Positions 12,270-23,957 of a stretch of DNA of 64,000 nucleotides are shown here, in pieces. The notes under the pieces were generated by a model. That model ran no database searches, was not told where the DNA came from, and saw only the letters and a list, made by a program, of their open reading frames with translations. The number at the start of each line of letters is the position of its first letter. The stretch's first letter is position 1. The position numbers and the translations under genes are program-made. The DNA is from Cryptomeria japonica (lineage: Eukaryota > Streptophyta > Pinopsida > Cupressales > Cupressaceae): the NCBI RefSeq assembly GCF_030272615.1, contig NC_081412.1, positions 343,535,870 through 343,599,869 on the forward strand, given 5' to 3'.

Positions 12270-12515
12270 CAAAAAACATCCAGGCGTGTCTGCGTTGGTG
12301 CCAGGCGCGTCTATGCTCGCGAGGCGCGTCGATGTTGAAAAATGCGTCTGTGCAAAATGCGGCCGCGTCTGTGATGTGTAGGCGTGTTTATGCCAAAAGG
12401 CATGTCTGTGTTGCCCAGGTGCATCTGTGCAGAGCATAGGCACGCTTGTGTAAAACAAGCGCGTTTATGTAGTCTTCAAGCACGTTTATGTCAGGAAAGC
12501 GCATTTGTGTCCAAA
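12270..12515. repeat. GCGCGTCTGTG tandem array, inverted relative to the leader clusters
   Basis: Eleven or twelve copies of about 22 bp with core ggcgcgtctgtg. This is the reverse complement of the cacagacgcg motif in the leader. The array lies between the PPT and the antisense PMD ORF, so element D has the motif in both orientations at its two ends. Confidence 0.75.
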
Positions 12516-12559
12516 AAAATGTGAATTTGGGTCTTCTAGGTCAAATCGGCAGTTCTGTG

Positions 12560-12735
12560 ATGAACATACGCTGTCGATTGGATAAGCTGCTAAGAGGATA
12601 CACTCAAGCAGGTCCTCTAGGGAAGACTAGGATTGCAAATAAGGCTAGGATTGACAATAATGTGATAGAACATACGTTGCCAATTAGGAAACTACTCAAG
12701 AGGATTCACTCAAACAGAGGCCCTAGGATAGGATA
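12560..12735. repeat. Tandem duplication before the PMD ORF
   Basis: catacgctgtcgattggata..aagaggatacactcaagcagg near 12565-12620 returns as catacgttgccaattaggaa..aagaggattcactcaaacagag near 12670-12720. The period is about 105 bp. No coding content. Confidence 0.6.
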
Positions 12736-12742
12736 GATCAAG

Positions 12743-13060
12743 GAACTTTGTGATGAATAGTGAGTACCAAGATATAGTACTTTGTGATGAACAGGGAGTA
12801 CTAAAATATGAGCAACACTTTGTGATGAATAGGGAGTGCAAATGTGAGCAACACTTTGTGATGAAAAGGGAGTGCCACACACGTAGTACTTTGTGATGAA
12901 CAGGGAGTACTACTAGGATAAATAGCAACACTTTGTGATGAACAGTGAGTGTCACAAGGATAGATAGAAACACTTTATGATGAATAGTGAGTGTCACTAG
13001 GATAGAATGCCATATGCACTTAGATAAAAAGTAGCATTTTGTGATGAACAGTGAATGCCA
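12743..13060. repeat. Hairpin array with conserved loop and changing stems
   Basis: Eight units of 35-60 bp share the loop ttgtgatgaacaggg. The flanking arms differ but pair: GTAGTACT/AGTACTAC at 12893-12913, ACACT/AGTGT in two units near 12945 and 12970, GCATT/AATGC at 13034-13058, CACT/AGTG elsewhere. The array ends 47 bp before the ATG of the PMD frame at 13107, so it would form its 5' leader. Confidence 0.8.
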
Positions 13061-13106
13061 CGATGACTGACATGATTGATTTGCTTGACTGCAAGAGTAT
13101 TTTTCT

Positions 13107-14978
13107 ATGTTGGAGTCACAGGAGAGATTCCCGTCGACTTAGAGGTTGCGACCTGAGCTGACCTTCGAGGATCGAGCGGCTATTGAGGCTATGGGATTGA
13201 GACATATTCTGTATGTGCCTGATTTTCAGGTGAACATGGGACTCCTGACTGCTTTAGCTAAGAGATGGCACTCAGAGACATGTACGTTTCATTTGCCGAT
13301 GGGTGAGATGACAGTCACCCTGGAGGATGTATATAGGATTCTACGGATACTGATCGATGGGGAGATGATTCCCTACGATTGAGATGGAGACAGGGAGGCC
13401 CTGAGACGAGTGTTCCAGGACCCAGAACTAGAGATGAGGGCAGGGCACGTGGCTTGGGACACCATGACAGCTACAAGATTAGCGCTGCTAGTAGTGATAG
13501 GAGGAGCGATCAGTGGGTTCTTGTGTCCTGATAGAGCGACATGAGGGTTGGATATGGGCTGGGGAGGAGCATTGGAGACACTGGTGACACAGCACACTAG
13601 ATATGCCTGGGGATCGTGTGTGCTAGCGCACCTATATTATGAGTTGCATCAGTTTGTGTACTATGGGTCAGTGGGATTGGGCTGCGGGGTCACATTGTTA
13701 CAGGTGTGGGCCTATGAGCATCTGCCAGTGACGAGACCGATATATTTCAGGGGCAGAGGTCACAGACGTAGTTTTGTACACTTGTACAACATGATCACTT
13801 CGCAGCCACGGATTGGCAAGTTAGAGTAATGGTGGCGGGTGATTGATGACATTGATATGGTCATATGGAGGCCATACCTTGGATGTGAGCAGTGGGAGGA
13901 TGATGTAGTAGAGCTTCCCTACACCTTCTGGAGCAGGTATCTGATTGGGCGGACGCCCTATGTGCTAGAGAGGTAGTTAGTGGACAGGGTGGGCAGGCAG
14001 TTCGGTAGGATCCAGCGGATGCCACAGGGTTCAGGCATGTATGCATGGACTATCAGAGATCAGGCGCAGTTTGGGCCTTTATTATCATATGATCAGGCTG
14101 TTACACAGCTAGTAGAGATGATGCCCCTACCCTGGGACATGTGACCAGAGATCAAGGATGCCAGCATGGATGCCGAGTACACAACATACTAGGCTGAGCA
14201 TCCATTTCCACGCCTGATGGATCTAGGAGAGCTACTAGATGGAGATGGTGGTGGGGATGGGGATGATGATGAAGATGATGGAGGCAGAGGCCGACGGAGG
14301 AGGAGGGGGGCAGTTGGAGAGAGGAGGGTGGCACCGCGGAGGGAGGGTGGAGAGGACAGGCAGGCAGCATAGGGTCCCAGATAGGTGCAGGTACAGGGAT
14401 AGGGATAGATACAGGGACAGGCACCAGTACAGGCACATGCATAGGGGTAGGCACCCGTATAGGAGGAGCCACAGGCAGAGCCATAGGGGGCTGAGGCAGA
14501 GGAGGATGAGCTGACGGAGTTGAGGGAGATCTGCCAGGGACAAGCAGATGAGATTTAGGAGCTGGAGAGAGAGAGGGATAGGCTTAGGAGGTGGCTCAGA
14601 GATACTGAGCGAGAGCGGGATCAGGCTATTCAGCGCTACATAGAGGCTGAGACAGCACTGAGGGCTAGGAGGCAGGCGACAGAGGACACAGGGGCCGTAT
14701 ATGCCTATGTTCTACGGGTAGGGGAGGAGATCAGTTACTGGTGGGATTTCTATTATGGTGTGGTGCCAGCTGATCAGTAGGCGAGGAGCTTCCATAGACC
14801 ATCGTGGACAGTGACAGCTACGGGAGGGAGCCAGAGGAGACAGGCGTCTAGTGGTGGGGTTATGGGTCCTCCACCACCACCAGATAGAGGGGACAGGAGG
14901 GATGATCTTGGGGCGGGTCCTTCAGGGGCTCAGATTCCATCGAGGCCAGGCGGCTTCGAGGGAGGGAGTTCATCATAG
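13107..14978 (+). pseudogene. Plant mobile domain (PMD) protein, antisense ORF of element D
   Basis: A single frame runs from ATG 13107 to TAG 14976-14978 with no frameshift but 17 internal stops (13 TAG, 3 TGA, 1 TAA). The N-terminal part carries PMD hallmarks: WHSETCTFHLPMGEMTVTL, then EDVYRILRILIDGEMI, and later WGSCVLAHLYYELH. PMD proteins (MAIN/MAIL1 family) occur as host genes and as transposon-borne copies. The middle is acidic then Arg-rich (14240-14350). A Gln/Gly/Pro-rich stretch contains eight TAG codons. A coiled coil (14550-14690) and a Pro/Gly-rich end follow. It lies antisense between pol and the 3' LTR. TAG excess fits C-to-T change at CAG. Dead here. Confidence 0.88.
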
Positions 14979-16770
14979 CCGTAGAGGGCTCCCTATGTAT
15001 CAGTATTGTACCATTTTTGTATGATGATGTAGACACCTTCGGGTGATTGTAGCCATATGATTTTGACATCATTGTACCATGACACTTATGATTATATATA
15101 TGAGATGATTCATCTTTGCAACAGCTATATGCATGTGTACCTATGTGATGAGATGTTTCATGATGTATGTTTCTATGATATGGATGCAAATATGTATATG
15201 ATGCAATGCAATATATTTTTTTTTTGTTCTTTTATGTTTTATGTGTGTAAGCATGATGCAAATGTGAATGTATGTAATGCAGATAAATATGATAATGCAA
15301 ATGTAAATTGTGCTAACAGGTGTTGTGTGCAGGATGTGATGCAGTTGTAATATCTATATGTATGTATGGAATGCTAACATGTGATAATGCAGGTGCAACT
15401 ACATGAAATGTAAATGTTTTTGGTGTGTCATTATACTCAGTCATGTGATAGCAGGCTACATGGACTCGAGAAGGACGATGGAAGTCAATCAAGAAAGGGG
15501 GATGAAAGATAGAAGATATGAAAGTGAAATAGCTTCTTGTGCGTTATCATCATTGAGCTTTATTATGGCAAGTAGGTTATGACAATCGAGGCATATGTTC
15601 GACCCAGAAAGTCATTGTACCTGTTTGCATGGAGATAAGACAGTCACAAACAAGGAATGCCCCAGTTCATACTAGATTCACAGTGTCCTCATATCCTTGG
15701 ACAAGTCATAGCATTACTAAAAGACAATCCACAGACAACAAGTAAAAATAGGTGATGATACCCCATCCTCGCCTTTCTAGTCAAAGACATCCTGGAGATA
15801 AAATCTCTAGTCAAAGACATCCTGAAAAAGCTAAAAGACATGTCACCAAAAGATAAAATCAAAAGAAAACCAAGACTCGACACCAACATCCATTGTAGTC
15901 CTCAAGTTTAGTGTCTCTTGTCACTTATATAAGTCTTATTTTATTGTGGTCACAATGTTTACTTTCACAAAAAGGATAGATAGCACTGAACCATATGTTG
16001 TCTGAGTTTGTTGAAAGGTTTGATTTGTTGAAACCCATTGTTGCTGCTGTGTCTCATCTGAAACTGACTGAATCCATGAAACCGATACTTTATTGCGGAG
16101 AAGATGAAACTTTATTGCGGATCTGTGATGCAAATGTTGCTTTATTGCAGATTGTGCGCGGATAGACTGAAGGAAGATGGAAGAAACTGTACTCCTCGAA
16201 ACATGTGATGTTCTTAGTTCCACACCCATTACTAGACATAGGATTTGCCTTAGCCACAGATAGGATCTGATTTATTCTGGATGGAAAGGGAGGTGAAAAG
16301 GAAGGTTTTATTATGAATGGCTAACCAATCTTGGGTAGATCAATAACAAGCCATGATGGGAATGGGTAAGTTTATTATGGATGAATTGGTCGTGAATGTG
16401 TGTAAAGTGAAATGATGAAAGTGAATCCTGAAGGAGGGAGGAGCAATGTCTCTACACATGGCGCTGGTGACCCAGTTTTCACCATGGTACTTGCCCAGGG
16501 CGCCACCGAAGTGGTTTTCACCATTGGACAAAATTATTTCTCTTTACTTTTTTTGATTTTACATGTTTTTTGTGTCACAAGGCGCCTATTTGCCAGGTTT
16601 TCACCAAGTAATGATTTTTTTTGTTTTATAATTTTTTTTGTATTTTTGAATTTTTTTTTTTTGTATTTTTAAATTTTTTGAATTTTATTATATTTTTGAA
16701 ATTTTTGATTTTTTTGTATTTTTGAAATTTTTATTTTTATTTTATTTTTGAATTAGGATATTCCAAAGAG
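14979..16770. other. Element D 3' non-coding region with low complexity
   Basis: No coding frame supported. 15000-15420 is rich in atgatg/tatgtatg words. 16430-16610 has three copies of a gcgcc..ggttttcacca block. 16607-16755 is a T-rich run of ttttttgtatttttgaa units on the plus strand (A-rich in element sense) directly after the pol stop. Two tttattgcgga repeats lie near 16090-16150. Confidence 0.6.
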
Positions 16771-19700
16771 CTATGTGTAGAACCTGCGAAGGTGCATGCT
16801 GTTGATAGGATCCTCCAAAGGTTCACCTTCTGTAGTTGAGAGCTGATATGCCCTAGATCCATATACTGCTATGATAATGTAAGGACCAAGCCAGTTTGGT
16901 TTGAACTTGCCCTTCTTCTCTCTGTCTTGCTGATTTTTGGGGTTTTCTCTGAGAACCAAATCACCTACCTCGAATGTGCGAGGCTTGACTTTGTGATTGT
17001 AGCTACATTGTTCCTTGACTGAATGATGTGTAGCTTGAGTGTTTGTCTTCCTTGATGAAGGAACTGCGATAGAATTACTAGTGTGTGGACTACACAGGCC
17101 CATATGCGTGTCACCTGAAGAAGTTTGGGAATCCTTGATAACAAAGTCCTTTGAGGAAGCTCCATTAAAGGTCCATGATGTATCACTAGAAGGAAAAGGA
17201 TGTGTGGAACAAGTAGATGAGTTATGAAGGCTTATGACTGTGAAAAGAAGTGAAAGTAGGATAGCCTGATGGAGACTTAGGATCAACAAGTGTTCTTTTT
17301 TACTTGAAATTGTAGAACTTTTGCCCCCAGTTATTTGGGTATTAGGGGAGATCAACTCTTGTTCTTTTTGCTTCATAGGATTTTCATCCTTGACTTTGAT
17401 TTTTGTAGAGTCCAGTAGCTTTTGAACTTGATTTGGACTAAAGGACTTTTCTTTATTATTGACTTTTATATTTTTCTTTTCAAAGCTTGATTCTTGATCC
17501 CCAATGACTAAGGGCTTTTGTGATTCTTGTTGATCCAAGTTTGGAAGTGGAGTGGAAATGGAATGAGTGGATGATATGGTAAAGCTATTTGAGTTCTCAA
17601 GAGGGCTGACGATACGCTCAATAGATTCTTTGTTGGAACCATTCTTAGGACTATTGATATCAAGAGTTGCTTGCACCACTGGAGGAGATTTGCATTCAGA
17701 CACAGTAGCCACAACACTAGGTGGTTCACACCCAATTCCTTGTAAATTGTTTATAGATTGTTCTTGTCGACTGAATGTCTTAGGAGATAGTGGGAGTTGA
17801 TCAACATGAAAGATATACTCACCACATCCCATGTCTTTAATCTTGAATTTTTCTTTTATCTTTATTTGTTTTGACGTAGAAGCTTTCAAGGATTTTGGAT
17901 CCACATATGCTAAAGAAGGAACAACTTGTCGATTGACTGGGATTGTTATTTCTGATCTAGGTTGCAGATTTTTGCAATATATGAATGGATTTGGATCCGC
18001 TTTGACGGTCACTTCAACTCCATTGTGTGGAAACTTGATACATCGATGATATGTAGAAGGGTCTGCACTCATCTCATGAATCCATGGATGTCCCAAGAGT
18101 ATGTTGTATGTCAGATCTAGATCTGGGACTTGACAAACCACATCCTTTGTAACTAGCCCAACTCTGAGAGGTAAGGTGACTGTGCCCTTGGACGAATGCT
18201 CTTCATCATCATATGCCTTGATGGTGATTTGATTTGTAGAATTTACAGCTTTATTAGAATATCCCAATTATTTAATTGTGCTCAATGTACAAATGTTTAG
18301 ACCAGCTCCTCCATCTATCAGGACTCATTTTATTCGATGTTTGTGTATGAAGGCTTCAATGTGTAATGGTGCATTATGTGGCTGACTTACAGAGGCGTCA
18401 TCAGCTTCTGTGAATGTAAGGGAATGTGGAATGGAAAGGTATCCCACCATGGCTTGAAATTGGTCCACGTTCAGATCAGTAGGAACGGTAGTGTCTCTCA
18501 AGATTTTGTCAAGAATGGCCTTATGTGTGGGGGATATGCGTAGGAGCTCAAGGATTGAGATAAGTGCGGGTGTCTTCCCTAAATGTTCCACAAGATCGTA
18601 CTCAGGTTTGGTTGATGAGGAAGCAGTGTTTTTAGCTGGAGCACCTTGCAAAGTGAATTTACCTCGGTGGGTTGTGACATTACATTCAGAGGTAGGTTCG
18701 GAAGAAGATCCAACACCTTTTAGGACAATCTTGGGTCTCTGGGTAGAATTCTCATGGTTTTTGTCCTTGATGATAATGGTAGAAATGTAATTGTCCATCG
18801 AAATGTGATTGATAGTTGAATCATAGTTATAGGTTGCTCTGGTATAGTTGGTTTGGTCATCTGTGGCTTTAGCTTTTCCTTTGTCTTTTTTTGGGAATGG
18901 TTCCTTAAACATTTCATGTTCTTGATTGGATGAGTGTCCCTCAATCTCAATGTCACCTCTATCAATGAGATCTTGTATGATGTTCTTCAGTCGATGACAA
19001 TTTCCTGTCTTATGACCTTTGCTCTTATGAAATTCACAATACTCATCATCATTCCACCAATTTGGTTTAACCTTTGGTTCATATGGAGGAAAATCTGGAA
19101 CTGTGATTACCTTGTTTGCCACTAGCTTTTTGAAAACTGACTCAAGTGGTTCTCCCAATGGAGTGTACTTCCTTCATGATTTGGAAGTTGTTTGAGTATT
19201 CACTTGATTGTTTGTAGAACTTGATCCAGAAAAAATGAATTTGGGTCGCACTGTGTTGGCGTCAACAACACCATCATTGACTGTGTTCTTGTTTCTATTC
19301 GAAAATCTCGGCTTGTCTTTTCCTTTAAAGTCATCTTTGTTTTCCTTGAATATCTTAATGACTCCTTGTTCAATTAGGACCTTTTCTATCGCTAAGCCTT
19401 TTTCAATGACGTCCTTGAAGGTGGACAAACAAGCTTTTCTTAGATCATAGCCAATGTCTTTGTTAACATTTTGTGTGAACATCTCTACCATTTGTTTTTG
19501 TGGAATTTCACAAGAGCATCTGCTAGCTAGATTTCTCCATCTTTGTAAAAATGATGCAAAAGACTCTCCATTTTTTTGCTTGGTGTTGCACAAAGTAGTG
19601 ACTGATATGTCTGTCTCTATGTTGTAGGAGAAATGTTGAATAAATGCCTCTGCTAAATCACCCCATGACTTAATACCAGGTGGGAGTTGGGAGAACCATT

Positions 19701-20883
19701 CCATAGCTTGATCACCTAGGCTTTGTGGGAATAATCTCATCAAATATGTCTCTTCTACTGCTATCTCAATGCAAGCTGTGAAAAACTATCTTATGTGTGC
19801 CTTAGGATCCCCTTTTCCTCTATACTTATCAAATTTAGGCATCACAAAGTGTGTAGGAAAAGGATGCATTGGAATGCTCTTGTCAAATGGATAAGGACAT
19901 ATGTCTCTCATTGTGTATGTTGGCTTTGGTGTATTTATGTCCTCCATTTTCTTTTGTAAGTCCTTGATTTGTTGTTCCAAATTGCTTTTAGGCGGAGATC
20001 GACTCCTTGGACCATATCCCATGCTTGAGGCACCAATTGGAGGAGGAGCATGTTGCATATATGGGTGATATTGATCATATACATGTTCATATGGAGGAGG
20101 TCTATAATGATGCTGCGTATATGGACCATTTGGTATAGATTCATGTTGAGGAACACCATATCTATTTTGTGCATGTATACCATACTCTACAGGCATGTCA
20201 TGTTCTAATGTGTTACCCCCAAATTTGACACGGGGTTTCCTTGTGTCCAAATCTTGAGCATGCCTTTGAATATCCAATTGCTTTGGTGGTTGATCCTTAG
20301 CATTGATATGTGATTGAGCATATTTTTATGCATAAGACTTCCATAATGGTCTGTGAAGGTGAGTATCATATGCTTGACCATGTGTATGTGGGACCTCTAG
20401 TTTTTGAAACAAAGATGATGGTGATTCAGGCACCATATGTGGTCCTCTATTGCCTCCACTATTAGGTCTCCTTTGATCCATGTTGGAGTGAGGTTGTTGC
20501 AAAGGTCGATTTTCCATTATCTGAGACATGTCAAAATCATGAGGTATCTTGGCTCCACTTTGTGCCATCATTTGTAAGAAGTATTGTCTATCCCTCCTCA
20601 TTATTTCCTCAACCAATCAATTGAAATGGGGATTCATAATGGATTCTTCCACATCTACTGAATGTACAGAAAAGTTGTCCATATTGTCATTGTGTGTAGC
20701 ATTTTTGTTTATAGTGTCCATGTTCTCAACATTTGGAATGTTTCTATAGGCATCCATGTTGGGTAATGTAGTATGATCAGAATTGAAAAAGATATCATTG
20801 TCATACTCATAAGAACTCATGTTTGCGGACTCTTGAGCCTCTTTAGTTTCTCTCCTACATTTTTGAAGACGGGTTTCAACCAT
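16771..20883 (-). pseudogene. Element D gag-protease fused to integrase C-terminus
   Basis: One frame from ATG 20883 to the stop at 16771, about 1370 codons, with six nonsense codons (20617, 20326, 19786, 19174, 18325, 18268) and no frameshift. Order: Gln/Pro/His-rich N-terminus, capsid-type gag (WFSQLPPGIKSW, then FLQRWRNLASRC), zinc knuckle CEFHKSKGHKTGNC near 19030, protease with IDGGAGLNIC near 18310 and NILLGHPWIHEM near 18090. A Ser/Lys-rich linker follows, then FEVGDLVLRENP..NWLGPYIII..MHLRRFY at 17000-16771, the integrase C-terminal tail. RT, RNase H and the integrase core are absent. The join is in frame and the last 498 codons are open, so this was probably a gag-only derivative before decay. 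Confidence 0.85.
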
Positions 20884-23127
20884 GAACTAGGTATTGACCA
20901 AGATGTGTGAGACTAGATGAAAAATGGAAAAAGTATGGAAGACCAAGAGTTTGGATGGATTGTAAATGAATCTGAAGTGTACTTGCAATGTCCAAAGTGT
21001 AAGACCAAGTATGTATGTAGTAGAGTAGGTGTGACTTCCAAAGAGAGGATAGTTTCTCTTGATGAGGTAAGTTGACCTTGACTCTAAGTAAGACCAAATG
21101 AGACCCAAAGGTGATAGACCTTGATGAGGGACCACTTAGCAAAATGTTGTTGTATGTAGTGTGTTGACAAAGTATGATGAGGACAAGCAAGTGACCTTTT
21201 GACTCAAGTTTATACAAATGTAAATTTAATGCAAGATGTAAAGCAATGATGGACTTTGTGAGACCCAAAGACAAGTTGAATGCTAAATGAAACCCTGGAG
21301 AAATGACCTAGGAAGCTCAAGAATTCTGAAACTGATTGCTCTTGTTTGCTGGACTGTAAAATTTTTCCAATTTCTGAATGCAGACGCGCCTGTATACTTC
21401 ACAGATGCGATTTCCTAACACAGACGTGGTTTTGTTTAACACAGATGCGTTTCTGAGATTTTTGTAAAATGCACCGTTGATTATGGAAACACATATGCAC
21501 TTCTGCCCTTCACAGACATGGTTATACAACACAGATGCTATTATGTCAGACACAGATGCGTTTCTGCAAAATTTGTGCAATTTTTTCCAATCTGTGAAGT
21601 CATTTTTGTTGTTACCAAATCTGACTGTTTGACTATTTTTCGTGACAAGAGGACATAGTGTTGATGAAGACCCAATGTTTGTAAGTGTCTAGACTCACAA
21701 TGACTCCAAGAAAAGTGTGTTGTTTGATGTAAAAATATTTTGCATACACTTGCAGACACAAAAGACACAATGTTTTGCTATTTGGTCTTGAATGTTTTGA
21801 ATGTTTAAAATAAGTCAAGCACAATTCTTATGGTTGGCCAAGATAATAGTTGTTGATCCCACATGGGGTTTTACCCCCGAGGCTACGCTATTCAGAGTAG
21901 ATACTTAGATTCTTGACCTCACTAGCTCCACCCTCGGCACTCACTTCTCGGGTCAGCCAAGCATCAGTCCCCACGAAAACTCCCCGTGGCGAACTTTGTA
22001 TCTCTACTAAGAACCATATGTGTGTGGGCCACTACCAGAGGTCTGACCTCCTGCCCCAACAACTAGAAGGATTTTGGCTTCTAAAACAAAAAGGTGCTAG
22101 TAAGGGCATCCGCTCATGTGGCCATACATGCGGAACTTTTAGCTCTGTAAATACAGAAGGTTCCCAGCCGGTAGGGGTTATGCCCTACAACTGATCAAAT
22201 AAATTTGATCAAACGGGTTTATGGGGAGACATAGTGTTGGTATGAACTAATCAGCACACGTTATCCATAGTTTTCACCATGAATATAGTTGTTTATAGTG
22301 GTTTGGAAGAGGTGGGTTTTCCTCGCTACCACTTGGGTCGTTCTCTTCTCACTAGTAGTCCTAATGACCACACGGGAAGACAAGCCCTCTAAAGATTAAA
22401 TAAAAAGAGCCTATTGCTCAAGACACAAAAGACAATGATTCAATTTTAGTGCACCAATTGAAGTGTTTGCTAGTCTATGAAAACAAGACACACAATAAAA
22501 ATCCAAAAACCCTTGCCAAGGACCTGCAACAAAGATTTATTAGTAGTTTGGATTGTTTTAAATAATCACCCCTTTCTACAAGCACACAAGTTAGGTAAAT
22601 TTTAGATCCAAAAGACTTTTTGAAAATAGGGGCCTTCAACCAAACGATTTTGCTTTCAAGACAAGCTGCACCAATTTTGTTAGCTAGATCTGAAAATGTT
22701 AGCTCAAAATAAACCAGATCCGAAACCTTAAATGCAAAACCCAAAACTAAATCAATAACTCAAAATTGGAAACCGGTGCACACAGATGCAATTACCTTCG
22801 ACACAGACGTGACTTAGAGACGCAAACGCGGTTCTGTGAGACATAGACGCGGCTACAAAACCCAGACACGACTTCTGGACACAGACGCATCTAAAAACAC
22901 CGTAGACGTGACTTATGAACACAAATGCGGTTTCCAAAATCTGCAAAATAAAATGCTGTCGATAACATAGACGTGATTCCAGATGTCGCAGATGCGCCAG
23001 AAAATCAAAAACGCGATTCAAAAGTATGCAGACGCGAAAATATCAAAATACTGGCGAAAATATTAGATCTGCAACTTCAAAACACAAAATCCGCAACAAG
23101 GATGTTAAATGCAAAAAGAGGACAAGA
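20884..23127 (-). other. Element D leader, first copy
   Basis: Non-coding leader equal in length to 8695-10938. It carries the same two CAGACGCG-type clusters (21369-21574 and 22779-23049). Differences from the other copy are almost all single-base, mainly C/T and G/A, with no net length change. Confidence 0.75.
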
Positions 23128-23145
23128 GTCCCACCGGGCGTGCCA
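23128..23145 (-). other. Element D primer binding site
   Basis: Minus-strand TGGCACGCCCGGTGGGAC, starting with TGG (pairs with tRNA CCA end), lies four bases inside the LTR terminus at 23150. I cannot name the tRNA from memory. Confidence 0.75.
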
Positions 23146-23149
23146 AAAA

Positions 23150-23952
23150 TGTATATGGTGAAAATGGATAACAATAATGTTGAAAGACTAAATGAATTCA
23201 ACCACAAAACCCTAGCCTAACAACAACAAAGATCCACCATAACATATGAAGATTACCTAAGACAATGCAAATCAAATGAAATCACAAAGATTATACCATC
23301 ACATGTCCAATAGGGTTTGGATCTCCATTCTTCCTATCTCCATTGATATTGCTTGATATATTTGCTCTCAGATTTTATGTGCACAAGAGCTCAACAAAGA
23401 ATGGAAATGTGGTTGCAAGTAGGATCACATATGCTCAAAAGCGTAGTGTAGTCAATTGATCAAGTAGTTAGAATGATTGATTAGAATGATTGATTAGCCA
23501 GGGTTTGATAATGAAGGAAGCATCTCCTTATATAGAAGACACAATATGAAATGGAGGGATAAGATTGAGAGGTGTAAAAGGAGGTCGGCTATGATTAGAG
23601 GGTAGGTAAAAGAAATAATAAAATAATGAAAGGGGTAGGTAGTGTATGAATTAAGAGATGAATGACATGTGTCATGGGTAGAAAAGGTTAATGAATTAAT
23701 TAAATAAATAAAGATTTATTTAATTAATAGAAGAAGTGGGATCAATTAAATAAATAAGATATTTATTTAATTTAGGAAAAGGATAATTTAAATAAATAAA
23801 TGTATTTATTTAAATGAGAAATAAGGCTAGAAGAGGATAAATGAATTAATTAAATAAATAAAGATTTATTTAATTAATAGAAGAATTAAGCTTAGATAAT
23901 TAATTAAATAAAATATTTATTTAATTAGAGATGACAATTTTAGGTGTCTACA
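23150..23952 (-). repeat. Element D 5' LTR
   Basis: 803 bp, TGTATATGG to GGTGTCTACA. It is near-identical to 10961-11749 with a few short length changes, for example the extra gattagaatgattgatt near 23475. Confidence 0.93.
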
Positions 23953-23957
23953 TTGAG

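Larger units (their letters stand above)
7250..23952 (-). mobile_element. Gypsy composite D: LTR-internal-LTR-internal-LTR
   Basis: Three copies of one LTR: 7250-8001 (truncated), 10961-11749 and 23150-23952. Target duplications outside are GTGAG (7245-7249) and TTGAG (23953-23957), one mismatch. The segment 8002-10960 repeats 20191-23149 with the same length (2959 bp) and an offset of 12189. The second internal copy has lost everything from within gag to about 50 bp into the outer LTR. Gag has the C-x2-H zinc-knuckle type (CEFHKSKGHKTGNC) of the Tat lineage. RT, RNase H and the integrase core are missing. The 3' non-coding region carries an antisense PMD pseudogene and repeat arrays. Confidence 0.88.

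Noticed and set aside
14152-14543. Minus-strand Pro/Val and Leu/Tyr ORFs and an out-of-frame plus ORF at 14239-14514
   Set aside because: They overlap the Gln/Arg-rich part of the PMD frame, whose coding assignment is supported by domain motifs before and after. The repeats make other frames open.
16412-16672. Phe-rich plus ORF over the T-run
   Set aside because: It is an artefact of low-complexity poly(T) sequence.
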